DNA from: CAVPGH01 sp046726955
Lineage (GTDB): Bacteria; Acidobacteriota; Vicinamibacteria; Fen-336
Reading direction: 5' to 3'
Length of the DNA stretch: 8,157 nucleotides
Assembly (NCBI GenBank): GCA_046726955.1
Contig: JBKPBQ010000337.1
Span: 1-8,157 of the forward strand
This document shows positions 1-5,833 of this stretch, in pieces. The translations under genes were made by a program, and so were the position numbers. Numbering within the stretch: the stretch's first letter is position 1; every line of letters starts with the position of its first letter. The notes beneath the pieces are model-generated. The model saw only the letters and a program-made list of their open reading frames with translations. It did not search any database and was not told the origin of the DNA.

Positions 1-35
1 AGTCTCGTGGGCTCGGAGATGTGTATAAGAGACAG
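1..35. other. Illumina Nextera (Tn5) read-2 adapter remnant at contig edge
   Basis: Positions 2-35 match the Nextera transposase read-2 adapter base for base. The 19-bp Tn5 mosaic end AGATGTGTATAAGAGACAG lies at 17-35, and the adapter-specific part (GTCTCGTGGGCTCGG) lies just before it at 2-16. The presence of both parts, at the very first bases of the window, marks this as untrimmed library sequence and not a native transposon end. It is joined directly to the reading frame of the S1 protease, so native sequence starts at 36. Confidence 0.97.
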
Positions 36-1034
36 GTTGAGGCCGTTGAACTGGTTCGCGCCGACGTAGGTCTGGAACTGCCGGATCCACGCGCCGCCGC
101 TCGAGCCGCCCGTCATCGCGTTGCCGATCCCGTGCGTGAACGGGAGCGCGCCGGCCTGGTTGGTGTCGGTCTCCGCGTCGGAAGCGGCGGAGATGTAGAG
201 ATACTGGCCGTCGAAAGGCGCCGCCTGCGGCCAGCCCGTGGCGTGGTAGTGCTGCGGCAGCGGCTGGTTGAAGGCGTAGCCGAGCGCGCCCACGGCGTCG
301 TTGATGTTGGCGCCGCCGAGCCTGTGCATCTGCAGCACGCAGACGTCGCGGGTGAAGTCCCCGCTCTGGTTCCAGGCCGCGAGCACGGAGGCACCGCTCG
401 CGGTCCAGCTGCCGAGCGGCGCCGAGCCCGCGATGTAGGCGGGCTCGAAGAGGAAGTTGGTGAAGAAGCGCCCGCTGTCGCTGCAGCAATGACCGGCGGT
501 GACGACGGTCTGCCGGTTGCCCGCGCCCCACGTGCCGCTGCTGGTGATCGAGGAGGCCGAGCAGACGAAGTTCGTGCCGAGGTCGGAAAAGAAGAGCTTG
601 CCGACGGCGGTGTGGGGATAGACGGGATAGACGTAGTCCAGCACGGGGACGTAGAGGCTCGAGGGCGGGGGATAGGTGTACCAGACCGTCGAGCCGGGGC
701 CGAACTCGGGCGGCGCCGAGCTGTCCCGTAACTCCTCTGGAATCGGGACGGTCGGCCCTTGACGCCGCCGGGCTCGCGCCGGAGGGTTGCCAGGCATGGA
801 CCCGGGCGTGCCCGTCTTCAGGAGCGACGCGGGCGCGGGCACGGGCGTTCCCTGGACTTCGCGGAGCGGCATCGGACGTGCGCCGGCCTTGGCCGCGGCG
901 GTCCAGACGCGCGTCACCGCGTCTCTCGACGGCATCTCGGGACTCCGGACGACCTCCTCCGCTCTCGCCGTCGCCCCCGCCAGCCCGTACACGCACACGA
1001 CGCTCAGCGCCAGACGACCCGCAAGCTCCTTCAT
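36..1034 (-). CDS. Secreted trypsin-like (S1 family) serine protease, 3' end missing
   Basis: The frame is open from ATG 1032-1034 to the adapter junction: 333 codons and no stop. A Shine-Dalgarno GGAGG sits 4 bases before the start. The N-terminus is a signal peptide (MKELAGRLALSVVCVYGLAG, then a likely cut after ATARA, near residue 25). A low-complexity Pro/Arg-rich stretch at about residues 60-100 looks like a propeptide or linker, with the protease domain from about residue 110. The triad is visible: His182 in TAGHCC, Asp230 in RDVCVLQM and Ser312 in GGSSGGAW. Cysteines at about 158, 183, 184 and 232 could form disulfides. The layout resembles secreted trypsin/V8-like glutamyl endopeptidases (COG3591 type); cleavage specificity cannot be read. 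It should hydrolyse proteins outside the cytoplasm. Probably only the last few dozen residues are lost at the contig end. It lies 105 bp downstream of the secreted unknown at 1140-1628 on the same strand. Confidence 0.9.
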
Positions 1035-1064
1035 GGTTCCTCCGACGAAGAAGAAGGCAGACAC

Positions 1065-1115
1065 GGGTGCGGCCTCCGGGCCCGCGACGTCGCGCCGGAC
1101 CCGTGGGCCGCACCC
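1065..1115 (-). repeat. GC-rich inverted repeat between two minus-strand genes (possible terminator or leader hairpin)
   Basis: A perfect 10-bp inverted repeat has arms GGGTGCGGCC (1065-1074) and GGCCGCACCC (1106-1115). Inside the loop is a perfect 12-bp palindrome, CGCGACGTCGCG (1083-1094). It sits in the 105-bp gap after the stop of the secreted 162-residue protein and before the protease Shine-Dalgarno. On the minus strand the stem is followed by a pyrimidine-rich stretch (CTTCTTCTTC), not a T-run, so it is not a classic intrinsic terminator. It could be a weak terminator, a 3' mRNA stabiliser or a leader structure for the protease. Confidence 0.45.
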
Positions 1116-1139
1116 CTCGCTACTTCCGTCGGGTGTTGG

Positions 1140-1628
1140 CTACTCCTGGCCCTGGCCTACGCCTTCGACCGGTCGGGCATTGGCGGGACAGCCGATGACC
1201 GCCATGGTGAACGCTCCGCACGGCACAGGGGAAGAGAAGCACTCGCCGGGTCCGCTCAACGTCGAGAGGCTGACGCGACCTCCGGCGATCACGGGAACGA
1301 AACCGCTCTGCGGGTAGGTGGTATACCCGAATCTCAGCTCGGTGGGGTTCGGCAGGTCGATAGTCACGCTGACCGATTGCGTCCGATTGCCCGAGAGGTC
1401 CCGGCCGACGCCGTCGAACTGAAATGCGTGGGCCGTGTTCCCGTGGCGGTCGAGGAACCACACCAGGATGTCGGGGAACGGTAACGTCGAGAAGCAGATC
1501 GGACCCAACGGGGTCGTCTGCGGATCGATCACAGGCACGCGCTTGGATGCGGCGTTGGTGTCGGGCACCGAGGAACCGAGGGTGAGCACTGCGAGAAGCA
1601 CGCTGACACACACTACCGCTCGCCTCAT
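1140..1628 (-). CDS. Secreted protein of unknown function, 162 aa
   Basis: I do not recognise a family. The start at ATG 1626-1628 is chosen over an in-frame ATG 21 bases upstream because AGGAGGT lies 6 bases before it. It begins with a signal peptide: MRRAVVCVSVLLAVLTLGSS, with a likely cut near VPDTNAA, about residue 27. The mature part is about 135 residues, looks beta-rich (alternating stretches such as QSVSVTIDL and RVSLSTL), and carries four cysteines (ICFS, GECFS, VPCG and IGCP). These would allow two disulfides in an exported protein. It ends with TAG at 1140-1142. It is probably transcribed from the divergent promoter at 1667-1695, possibly with the downstream S1 protease. A role beside the protease (substrate, inhibitor or accessory) is only a guess from position. 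Confidence 0.8.
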   Translation of the reverse strand: MRRAVVCVSVLLAVLTLGSSVPDTNAASKRVPVIDPQTTPLGPICFSTLPFPDILVWFLDRHGNTAHAFQFDGVGRDLSGNRTQSVSVTIDLPNPTELRFGYTTYPQSGFVPVIAGGRVSLSTLSGPGECFSSPVPCGAFTMAVIGCPANARPVEGVGQGQE

Positions 1629-1666
1629 CTGCGAACCTCCTGTCGTCATGGAGGGATACCACGCGC

Positions 1667-1695
1667 ACTCTACTCGCGATGCCGCGACGATTCAA
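1667..1695 (-). promoter_or_regulatory. Candidate sigma-70-type promoter for the minus-strand secreted protein gene
   Basis: On the minus strand, TTGAAT (1690-1695) and TAGAGT (1667-1672) are separated by exactly 17 bases. Each matches 4 of 6 positions of the -35 and -10 consensus. The -35 lies in a short AT-rich island (1690-1706) in otherwise very GC-rich DNA. The -10 ends 38 bases upstream of the start codon, leaving room for a short leader with the AGGAGGT site. The rest of the 219-bp divergent region shows no convincing promoter for the plus-strand gene at 1848. Confidence 0.45.
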
Positions 1696-1847
1696 TGCAT
1701 AAATTGCGGCGATCGCGCGACGGAGGGGTCCACCGCGAGGCAGGGACGGGACCCGGGCGGCGGAGTAGCCTTTGCGGCCTTCCGAAGCAATACTCTGGGC
1801 GCCGCCTGGGGCCGCGGCCTGACGAGCGGTTCGATTCAGGAGGATGG

Positions 1848-2462
1848 ATGACGCGAAGAGTTGCCGTGGTCGTGGCTGTCGCGAGCCTTGCGGGCGTCGC
1901 GGAGGCGGGAACCAAGTTCAAGTCCAGCTGGAAGCCGCCGGACGCCTCGCCCATGAACTTCCGCGGCCAGAAGGTGGCGGCCGTCGTCATGCTGAACGAC
2001 GAGAAGACACGCAACGGCATCGAAGACGAGCTGGCGTATGCGCTCAGGTCCCGCAACGTCGTGGGTGTGGCCGCGCACACGCTTCTGCCCCCGGAGGCGC
2101 TCAAGGACAAGGAGCAGGCGCGCGCGCGGCTCGAGGAGGCCGGGGTAGCGGGCGCCGTCGTGCTCCGCTCCGTGAACAAGGTGGCGGAGCTCTCGGAGAC
2201 GCCGGCCAGCTACTGGGTGACGAACTACTACTCGTTCACGGATTTCTACGGGTGGGGCTGGGGCGGGATCTACGACCCCGGCTACGTGAAGATGGACAAC
2301 GTCTTCTGGGTGGAGACGCTCGTCTTCGACGTGAAGGGCAACAAGCTCCTCTGGGCCGCCTTGAGCGAGACCAAGAACCCCAAGCGGGCGGACGAGTTCA
2401 TGAGCGACCTCGTCTCCGCCGCGGCCAAGCAGCTCCAGAAAGAAGGCCTCGTCAGCAAGTGA
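1848..2462 (+). CDS. Exported protein of unknown function with aromatic patch, 204 aa
   Basis: AGGAGG ends 4 bases before the ATG at 1848. A signal peptide starts MTRRVAVVVAVASLAGVAEAG, with a likely signal peptidase I cut after AEA near residue 20. There is no lipobox cysteine. From about residue 38 the pattern (FRGQKVAAVVML, then a helix NGIEDELAYALRSRN, then VGVAAHTLLPPE) and the later GVAGAVVLRSV resemble the alternating strand-helix domain of small envelope proteins such as the DUF4136/GNA1162/TolB-N type. This is fold-level inference, not a firm assignment. About residues 121-146 are a dense Tyr/Trp/Gly patch (YYSFTDFYGWGWGG and following). The C-terminus (WVETLVFDVKGNKLLW, SETKNP, then a final amphipathic helix) fits a conserved secreted family of unknown function. 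It is followed 32 bp downstream by the M28 peptidase gene on the same strand, a likely operon. Confidence 0.8.
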   Translation: MTRRVAVVVAVASLAGVAEAGTKFKSSWKPPDASPMNFRGQKVAAVVMLNDEKTRNGIEDELAYALRSRNVVGVAAHTLLPPEALKDKEQARARLEEAGVAGAVVLRSVNKVAELSETPASYWVTNYYSFTDFYGWGWGGIYDPGYVKMDNVFWVETLVFDVKGNKLLWAALSETKNPKRADEFMSDLVSAAAKQLQKEGLVSK

Positions 2463-2494
2463 GCACCGCGACTGCCGGTAACTCGGAGATCCCC

Positions 2495-4201
2495 ATGCGC
2501 AATCGTGTCGCTTACGGCTTCGTGCTCTGCGTCTCGGTCCTCGTCGCTGAAGCACCCGACGCCCTCGGCGCGGAGGACGTGGACCTCGCCACGATCCACC
2601 GGATCAAGGTCGAGGCCTTCCGCGACTCGAAGGTCATGGACCACTTGTTCTGGCTCACGGACGTGAACGGACCGCGGCTCACCGGCTCGCCGGGATTCCA
2701 GGCCGCGGCCGACTGGGCCGTGCGCAACCTGAAGGAGTGGGGGGCGACGGGAGCGCGGCTGGAGAAGTGGGGGACGTTCGGGCGCGGGTGGTCGATGTCG
2801 CGCTTCTCGGCTCACATGACGGCGCCCACCTACGCGCCGCTGCCCGGAGTGCCGGAAGCCTGGACCCGAGGGACGAACGGCCCGGTCTCGGGGGAGGCTG
2901 TCTACGCGCCGCTCGTCCCGAAGGACGAGGTGGCGCTGCCCTCGGACGCCGAGAAGCTCGCCGCGCGCATTCGGCAATACGTGGAGCAGCAGAAGGGCAA
3001 GCTCCGGGGGAAAGTCGTGCTGATCACCGCCCCCCGTGAGCTCGAGCCCCCCGGGGAGCCGGACAGCCACCGGTACGACGACTCGCGGCTGGCGTCGATA
3101 GCCAACGCTCCCGAGCCGATGGCGGCGGCTAATGTCGAGTGGCCGATCACGAAGCTCCCGACCGATCCGAAGGAGCGCGAGCGCTTCATGTCGAGCATCC
3201 CGCTCGAGATGGAGGCCGACTACTGGGAGCGGGGGGAAACGGTGAAGAACGGGCTCAACGCGTTCCTCCGCGACGAGGGCGTGCTCGCCGTCCTGGGCAC
3301 CGACGCGCGTGGCCACGGTGCGATCGTGTTCGCGGAGAACGGGGGCTCGTGGGAGTCGGGCGCTCCCGAGCCGCCTCCCGTCATCGCGCTCGCCCCGGAG
3401 CCGTACGACCGCATGGTCCGGCTCGTCCAGAAGAACGTGAAGGTGACGGTCGAGGTCGAGCTCGCCGCGCGCTACCACGACGACGCTCCCGACGGTGTCA
3501 ACGTCGTGGCCGAGATCCCGGGAGGCAAGAAGAAGGACGAGGTCGTGATGCTCGGAGGCCACCTCGATTCGTGGCACGCGGGAACCGGCGCCACGGACAA
3601 CGCGGCCGGCTGCGCGGTCGTCCTCGAGGCGTTCCGGATCCTGAAGGCGCTCAACCTCCCGATGGACCGCACGGTGCGGCTCGCCCTGTGGAGCGGCGAG
3701 GAGCAGGCGCTCTACGGCTCGCGCGGCTACGTCAAGGAGCACTTCGGCGACCCCGTGACCATGGCCGTGAAGCCCGAGCACGCCCGCCTCGCCGGCTACT
3801 TCAACGTGGACAACGGCACGGGCAAGATCCGCGGCGTCTACCTCCAGGGCAACGACATGGTGCGGCCGATCTTCGAGGCCTGGCTCGCGCCCTTCCGCGA
3901 CCTGGGCGCGACGACGATCTCCATCCGGAACACGGGCGGCACCGACCACGAGTCGTTCGACGCCGTAGGCCTGCCCGGCTTCCAGTTCATCCAGGATCCG
4001 CTCGACTACGGCTCGCGCACGCACCACTCCAGCCTGGACGTGTACGACCACCTCCAGAGCGGCGACCTGATGCAGGCGTCGGCGGTCCTGGCCTCATTCG
4101 TCTACAACGCGGCGATGCGGCCGGAGAAGCTGCCCCGGAAGCCCCTGCCCAAGCCGCTGCCGGCGAAGAAGTCCGAGCAGGCAGTCAGCGCGGGCGGATA
4201 G
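2495..4201 (+). CDS. Secreted M28 family zinc peptidase with PA-like insert, 568 aa
   Basis: The start at ATG 2495 has GGAG 6 bases upstream and begins a signal peptide (MRNRVAYGFVLCVSVLVAEA, likely cut after ALGA near residue 26). The frame is open further upstream, but that part only overlaps the preceding gene. Residues about 130-320 form a PA-like insert (LRGKVVLI near 170, GVLAVLGTDARGHGAI near 265-280). The catalytic domain follows from about 335. Zinc and catalytic residues are all present: His356 (GGHLDSW), bridging Asp368 (ATDNAAG), Glu402-Glu403 (SGEEQ), Asp439 (NVDNGTG) and His511 (HHSSLD). This is the carboxypeptidase Q/aminopeptidase type of M28, expected to trim amino acids or dipeptides outside the cytoplasm with two Zn2+ ions. 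A short Pro/Lys-rich tail (LPRKPLPKPLP) ends the protein. The gene probably shares a transcript with the exported protein upstream. Confidence 0.95.
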   Translation: MRNRVAYGFVLCVSVLVAEAPDALGAEDVDLATIHRIKVEAFRDSKVMDHLFWLTDVNGPRLTGSPGFQAAADWAVRNLKEWGATGARLEKWGTFGRGWSMSRFSAHMTAPTYAPLPGVPEAWTRGTNGPVSGEAVYAPLVPKDEVALPSDAEKLAARIRQYVEQQKGKLRGKVVLITAPRELEPPGEPDSHRYDDSRLASIANAPEPMAAANVEWPITKLPTDPKERERFMSSIPLEMEADYWERGETVKNGLNAFLRDEGVLAVLGTDARGHGAIVFAENGGSWESGAPEPPPVIALAPEPYDRMVRLVQKNVKVTVEVELAARYHDDAPDGVNVVAEIPGGKKKDEVVMLGGHLDSWHAGTGATDNAAGCAVVLEAFRILKALNLPMDRTVRLALWSGEEQALYGSRGYVKEHFGDPVTMAVKPEHARLAGYFNVDNGTGKIRGVYLQGNDMVRPIFEAWLAPFRDLGATTISIRNTGGTDHESFDAVGLPGFQFIQDPLDYGSRTHHSSLDVYDHLQSGDLMQASAVLASFVYNAAMRPEKLPRKPLPKPLPAKKSEQAVSAGG

Positions 4202-4212
4202 CGCCGGGGCTA
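4199..4212. other. Convergent gene ends, 8 bp between stop codons
   Basis: The TAG stop of the M28 gene (4199-4201) and the TAG stop of sixA on the opposite strand (4210-4212) are separated by 8 bases. They form the outer arms of a small imperfect palindrome, TAGCGCCGGGGCTA. The stem is too short and lacks T-runs, so there is no room here for an independent intrinsic terminator for either transcript. Confidence 0.7.
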
Positions 4213-4674
4213 TTCGTCGAGGATCTCGGGCACGACAGCCCAGGCGAGCCGCCAGCCGTCTTCGCCGTGCGTGAGGCAGACGAGCCCGGCCATCCGGAAG
4301 GCGACGACGGGCTTCTCCGGGTCGCCCACGAGGAGGAGCGAGGCCAGGCGGCTGAGGTGGGGGAGGTGTCCCACGATGAGCCGCGGCCCGGAGGCGGCCT
4401 TCAACGCCTCTACCGCGACGCGCGGGTCGTCGTTTGGTCCGAGCCCGGACATCTCCTCGACGGGCGGCGTCGGCGAGAGGAGCGACGCGACGATCTCGGC
4501 CGTCTGTCGGGCCCGGAGCTTCCCGGAGTGTGCGATCTGCGCGATGCCCAGGTTTCGACCCGCCACCGCGCGGGTCACGCGCGCGACCTCGGCGCGTCCG
4601 CGGTCCGTGAGCGCCCGGGCCGGGTCCTCCTGCTCAGGCCGGGCTTCCCCGTGCTGCATCAGGTAGATGTGCAT
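4210..4674 (-). CDS. sixA: SixA-type phosphohistidine phosphatase, 154 aa
   Basis: This is a histidine phosphatase superfamily member of the SixA subgroup, which removes phosphate from phosphohistidine on signalling proteins in the cytoplasm (in E. coli, ArcB and the PTS protein NPr). The N-terminus MHIYLMQHGEARPE contains the phospho-acceptor His8, followed by the SixA-typical EDPARALTDRGR segment (16-27). HSGKLRARQTAE (49-60) and the second catalytic His103 in IVGHLPHL are present. Length fits SixA (about 150-160). The first motif is QHG, not the canonical RHG; a Gln here occurs in some SixA-like proteins but should affect phosphate binding. The start at 4674 has GAGG 4 bases upstream; an in-frame ATG 36 bases earlier is less suitable. 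The gene starts 32 bp after the HExxH gene stop and is the last gene of the minus-strand run. Confidence 0.92.
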   Translation of the reverse strand: MHIYLMQHGEARPEQEDPARALTDRGRAEVARVTRAVAGRNLGIAQIAHSGKLRARQTAEIVASLLSPTPPVEEMSGLGPNDDPRVAVEALKAASGPRLIVGHLPHLSRLASLLLVGDPEKPVVAFRMAGLVCLTHGEDGWRLAWAVVPEILDE

Positions 4675-4685
4675 AGGACCTCTTC

Positions 4686-4697
4686 GTTCTCGAGAAC
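4686..4697. repeat. Perfect 12-bp palindrome between the HExxH gene and sixA
   Basis: GTTCTCGAGAAC is a perfect dyad inside the 32-bp gap upstream of sixA, about 12 bases before its start codon. It could be an operator for a dimeric regulator, a small mRNA hairpin over the ribosome-binding region, or chance. Confidence 0.4.
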
Positions 4698-4706
4698 TCG
4701 CCATCT

Positions 4707-5264
4707 TCAACGGCTGGATCGAAGAGACTCGACGACTGCCGCGTGCGCCTCCCGCGCGTGGGCCGTGATGAAGTCCACCAACCCCGAACGCGGCCGGCCG
4801 GCTTCGAACTCCTGCTGCAGCTCGTAGGCGATCGCTTCGAAGGGGCTTCGAGCGTAGCCGTTCGACCGGATGCCGAGCGCGTAGGTGAAGAGGAAGTCAC
4901 GTACGCCGAGCACCTTCCATTGCACGACGTGGCACAGCTCGTGGAAGTGCGTGGCTTCGTCGGCCTCCTCCCTGTCGGTGAAGTACATGTGTCCGAAGGT
5001 AATGCCGGCCCAGCTGCTCTCCGCCATGAACTCGAACTCGGGCAGTCCGAGCTCCGCCACCGGCGGAAACGGAGTCCTGTCCACGGAGACCGTGAGGGCC
5101 GCGCTCAGAACGTCGGCGGGCCACGCCTTGGCCAGCCCGGCGTATCCCAGCGCAGAGGCAGGCCGTGCCCGTGCGGCGTGAGCCGCGTGGAGCTCGCTTA
5201 TCCACTCCTCGACTCGAGGTATGGCCTGCTCGAGCCGCGAGACGATGTCTTCCTTCTCGGACAC
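4707..5264 (-). CDS. HExxH zinc metallopeptidase-like protein, 185 aa
   Basis: I choose the GTG start at 5262-5264 because a perfect AGGAGGT lies 5 bases upstream; the frame is open another 96 codons upstream but that overlaps the DUF1801 gene. There is no signal peptide, so it is probably cytoplasmic. The key motif is HFHELCHVVQW (106-116): His108, Glu109 and His112 form HExxH, the zinc-binding and catalytic signature of zincins. A downstream acidic motif, SPFEAIAYE (140-148), gives Glu143 or Glu148 as a possible third ligand, as in gluzincins. The N-terminal 30 residues look helical, and the C-terminus is helical too. The HELxHVVQ form recalls DUF4157-type domains, but I cannot place it in a named family. 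Activity is inferred from the motif only. It is preceded by the DUF1801 gene (35-bp gap) and followed by sixA (32-bp gap). Confidence 0.82.
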   Translation of the reverse strand: MSEKEDIVSRLEQAIPRVEEWISELHAAHAARARPASALGYAGLAKAWPADVLSAALTVSVDRTPFPPVAELGLPEFEFMAESSWAGITFGHMYFTDREEADEATHFHELCHVVQWKVLGVRDFLFTYALGIRSNGYARSPFEAIAYELQQEFEAGRPRSGLVDFITAHAREAHAAVVESLRSSR

Positions 5265-5299
5265 CGTGGACCTCCTGCACTGCTGCCGCCCAGACTGCG

Positions 5300-5794
5300 T
5301 CAAGCCCTCCGTCGGCGCGGGGCCGCCCTGCGGCGCGGCCGCTGCTTGGCCGAGATGGATCGTACGATCAATTTCGGCGTCCCGGTTTCCCGGAAGCGCG
5401 TCCGGGACTGCGCGACCGCGGCGGCAAACAGGTTTTCGACTTCCGGTCGCGTCAGCACGTCGAGGGACGGCACCCGAATGAAGCGCGTCTGGTTTCCCGA
5501 CCCTAGCAGGACCTTCTTCGGATCGGGAAGCGTAGCCCCGCGGATGAAGCACACGCCGACTCCGTTCGCCCCAGCGGCCACAGAGACGACGGCGTCGGAA
5601 GGTCGTTCGGTCGGTGAGTAGCCGAGGACGAAGAAGTTGTAGTTGTCGTAGGCGAGCTCGTACGCGGTCGAGAAGCGGCGGCGGAGCGCCTTGCGGACGG
5701 CGCGAATCAAGCGCCGGGCCTCCGGATCGAACTTGTCGATGAAGCCCCGGACGAGAGCTTCAGGACTGGACTTCACGCTCGCCGATCTCGTCAT
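5300..5794 (-). CDS. DUF1801 domain protein, 164 aa
   Basis: Residues about 12-135 match the DUF1801 (YdhG-like) pattern: an N-terminal helix (FIDKFDPEARRLIRAVRKAL), then YELAYDNYNFFVLGYSP, then a GVGVCFIRGATLPDP segment followed by LLGSGNQTRFIRV. The biochemical role of this family is not established. No signal peptide or membrane segment is visible, so it is cytoplasmic. A C-terminal tail (about 150-164, RPRRRAAPRRRRA) is strongly basic and might bind nucleic acid or simply reflect GC-rich drift. The start at ATG 5792-5794 has no good Shine-Dalgarno of its own. It overlaps by ATGA the stop of an 8-codon frame that does have one, so translation may be coupled or the true start may lie upstream with an indel. 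It is part of the minus-strand run. Confidence 0.87.
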   Translation of the reverse strand: MTRSASVKSSPEALVRGFIDKFDPEARRLIRAVRKALRRRFSTAYELAYDNYNFFVLGYSPTERPSDAVVSVAAGANGVGVCFIRGATLPDPKKVLLGSGNQTRFIRVPSLDVLTRPEVENLFAAAVAQSRTRFRETGTPKLIVRSISAKQRPRRRAAPRRRRA

Positions 5795-5817
5795 CGTCGC
5801 CGCTCGAGGGGATCCAT
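5791..5817 (-). other. Eight-codon reading frame with strong ribosome-binding site, overlapping the DUF1801 start
   Basis: On the minus strand, CTGGAGGAACC precedes ATG 5815-5817, which opens MDPLERRR and stops at TGA 5791-5793. That stop overlaps the DUF1801 ATG (5792-5794) as ATGA, the classic coupling arrangement. The frame starts 16 bases after the stop of the membrane protein gene. It may be a leader peptide that feeds ribosomes to the DUF1801 gene. Alternatively, one extra base in the four-G run at 5808-5811 (plus strand) would fuse it in frame with the DUF1801 protein, making this a lost N-terminus caused by an indel. I cannot tell these apart from one sequence. Confidence 0.5.
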
Positions 5818-5833
5818 GGTTCCTCCAGCTCTG

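Noticed and set aside
17..35. Tn5 mosaic end as evidence of a native Tn5-type transposon
   Set aside because: It is preceded by the Nextera-specific adapter sequence and sits at the exact contig start, with no transposase or IS50 sequence nearby.
21..731. 236-codon plus-strand frame
   Set aside because: Its start lies inside the adapter and it is antisense to the S1 protease; the translation is low-complexity Arg/Ala/Gly/Val typical of a GC-rich shadow.
1690..1780. Promoter for the plus-strand gene at 1848
   Set aside because: AT-rich CATAAA (1698-1703) and AATACT near 1790 resemble -10 boxes, but neither has a fitting -35 at 16-18 bases, so I do not call one.
2282..4051. 589-codon minus-strand frame opposite the M28 gene
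   Set aside because: It is a long shadow caused by high GC; composition is Arg/Val/His-rich and no domain is recognisable, while the sense frame has all M28 zinc ligands.
3139..4827. 562-codon plus-strand frame running from the M28 gene across sixA
   Set aside because: It overlaps two well-supported genes in another frame and is Arg/Pro/Gly-rich with no motif.
5265..5552. N-terminal extension of the HExxH protein
   Set aside because: The extension overlaps the DUF1801 gene, has shadow-like composition, and the GTG at 5264 has a perfect AGGAGGT site.
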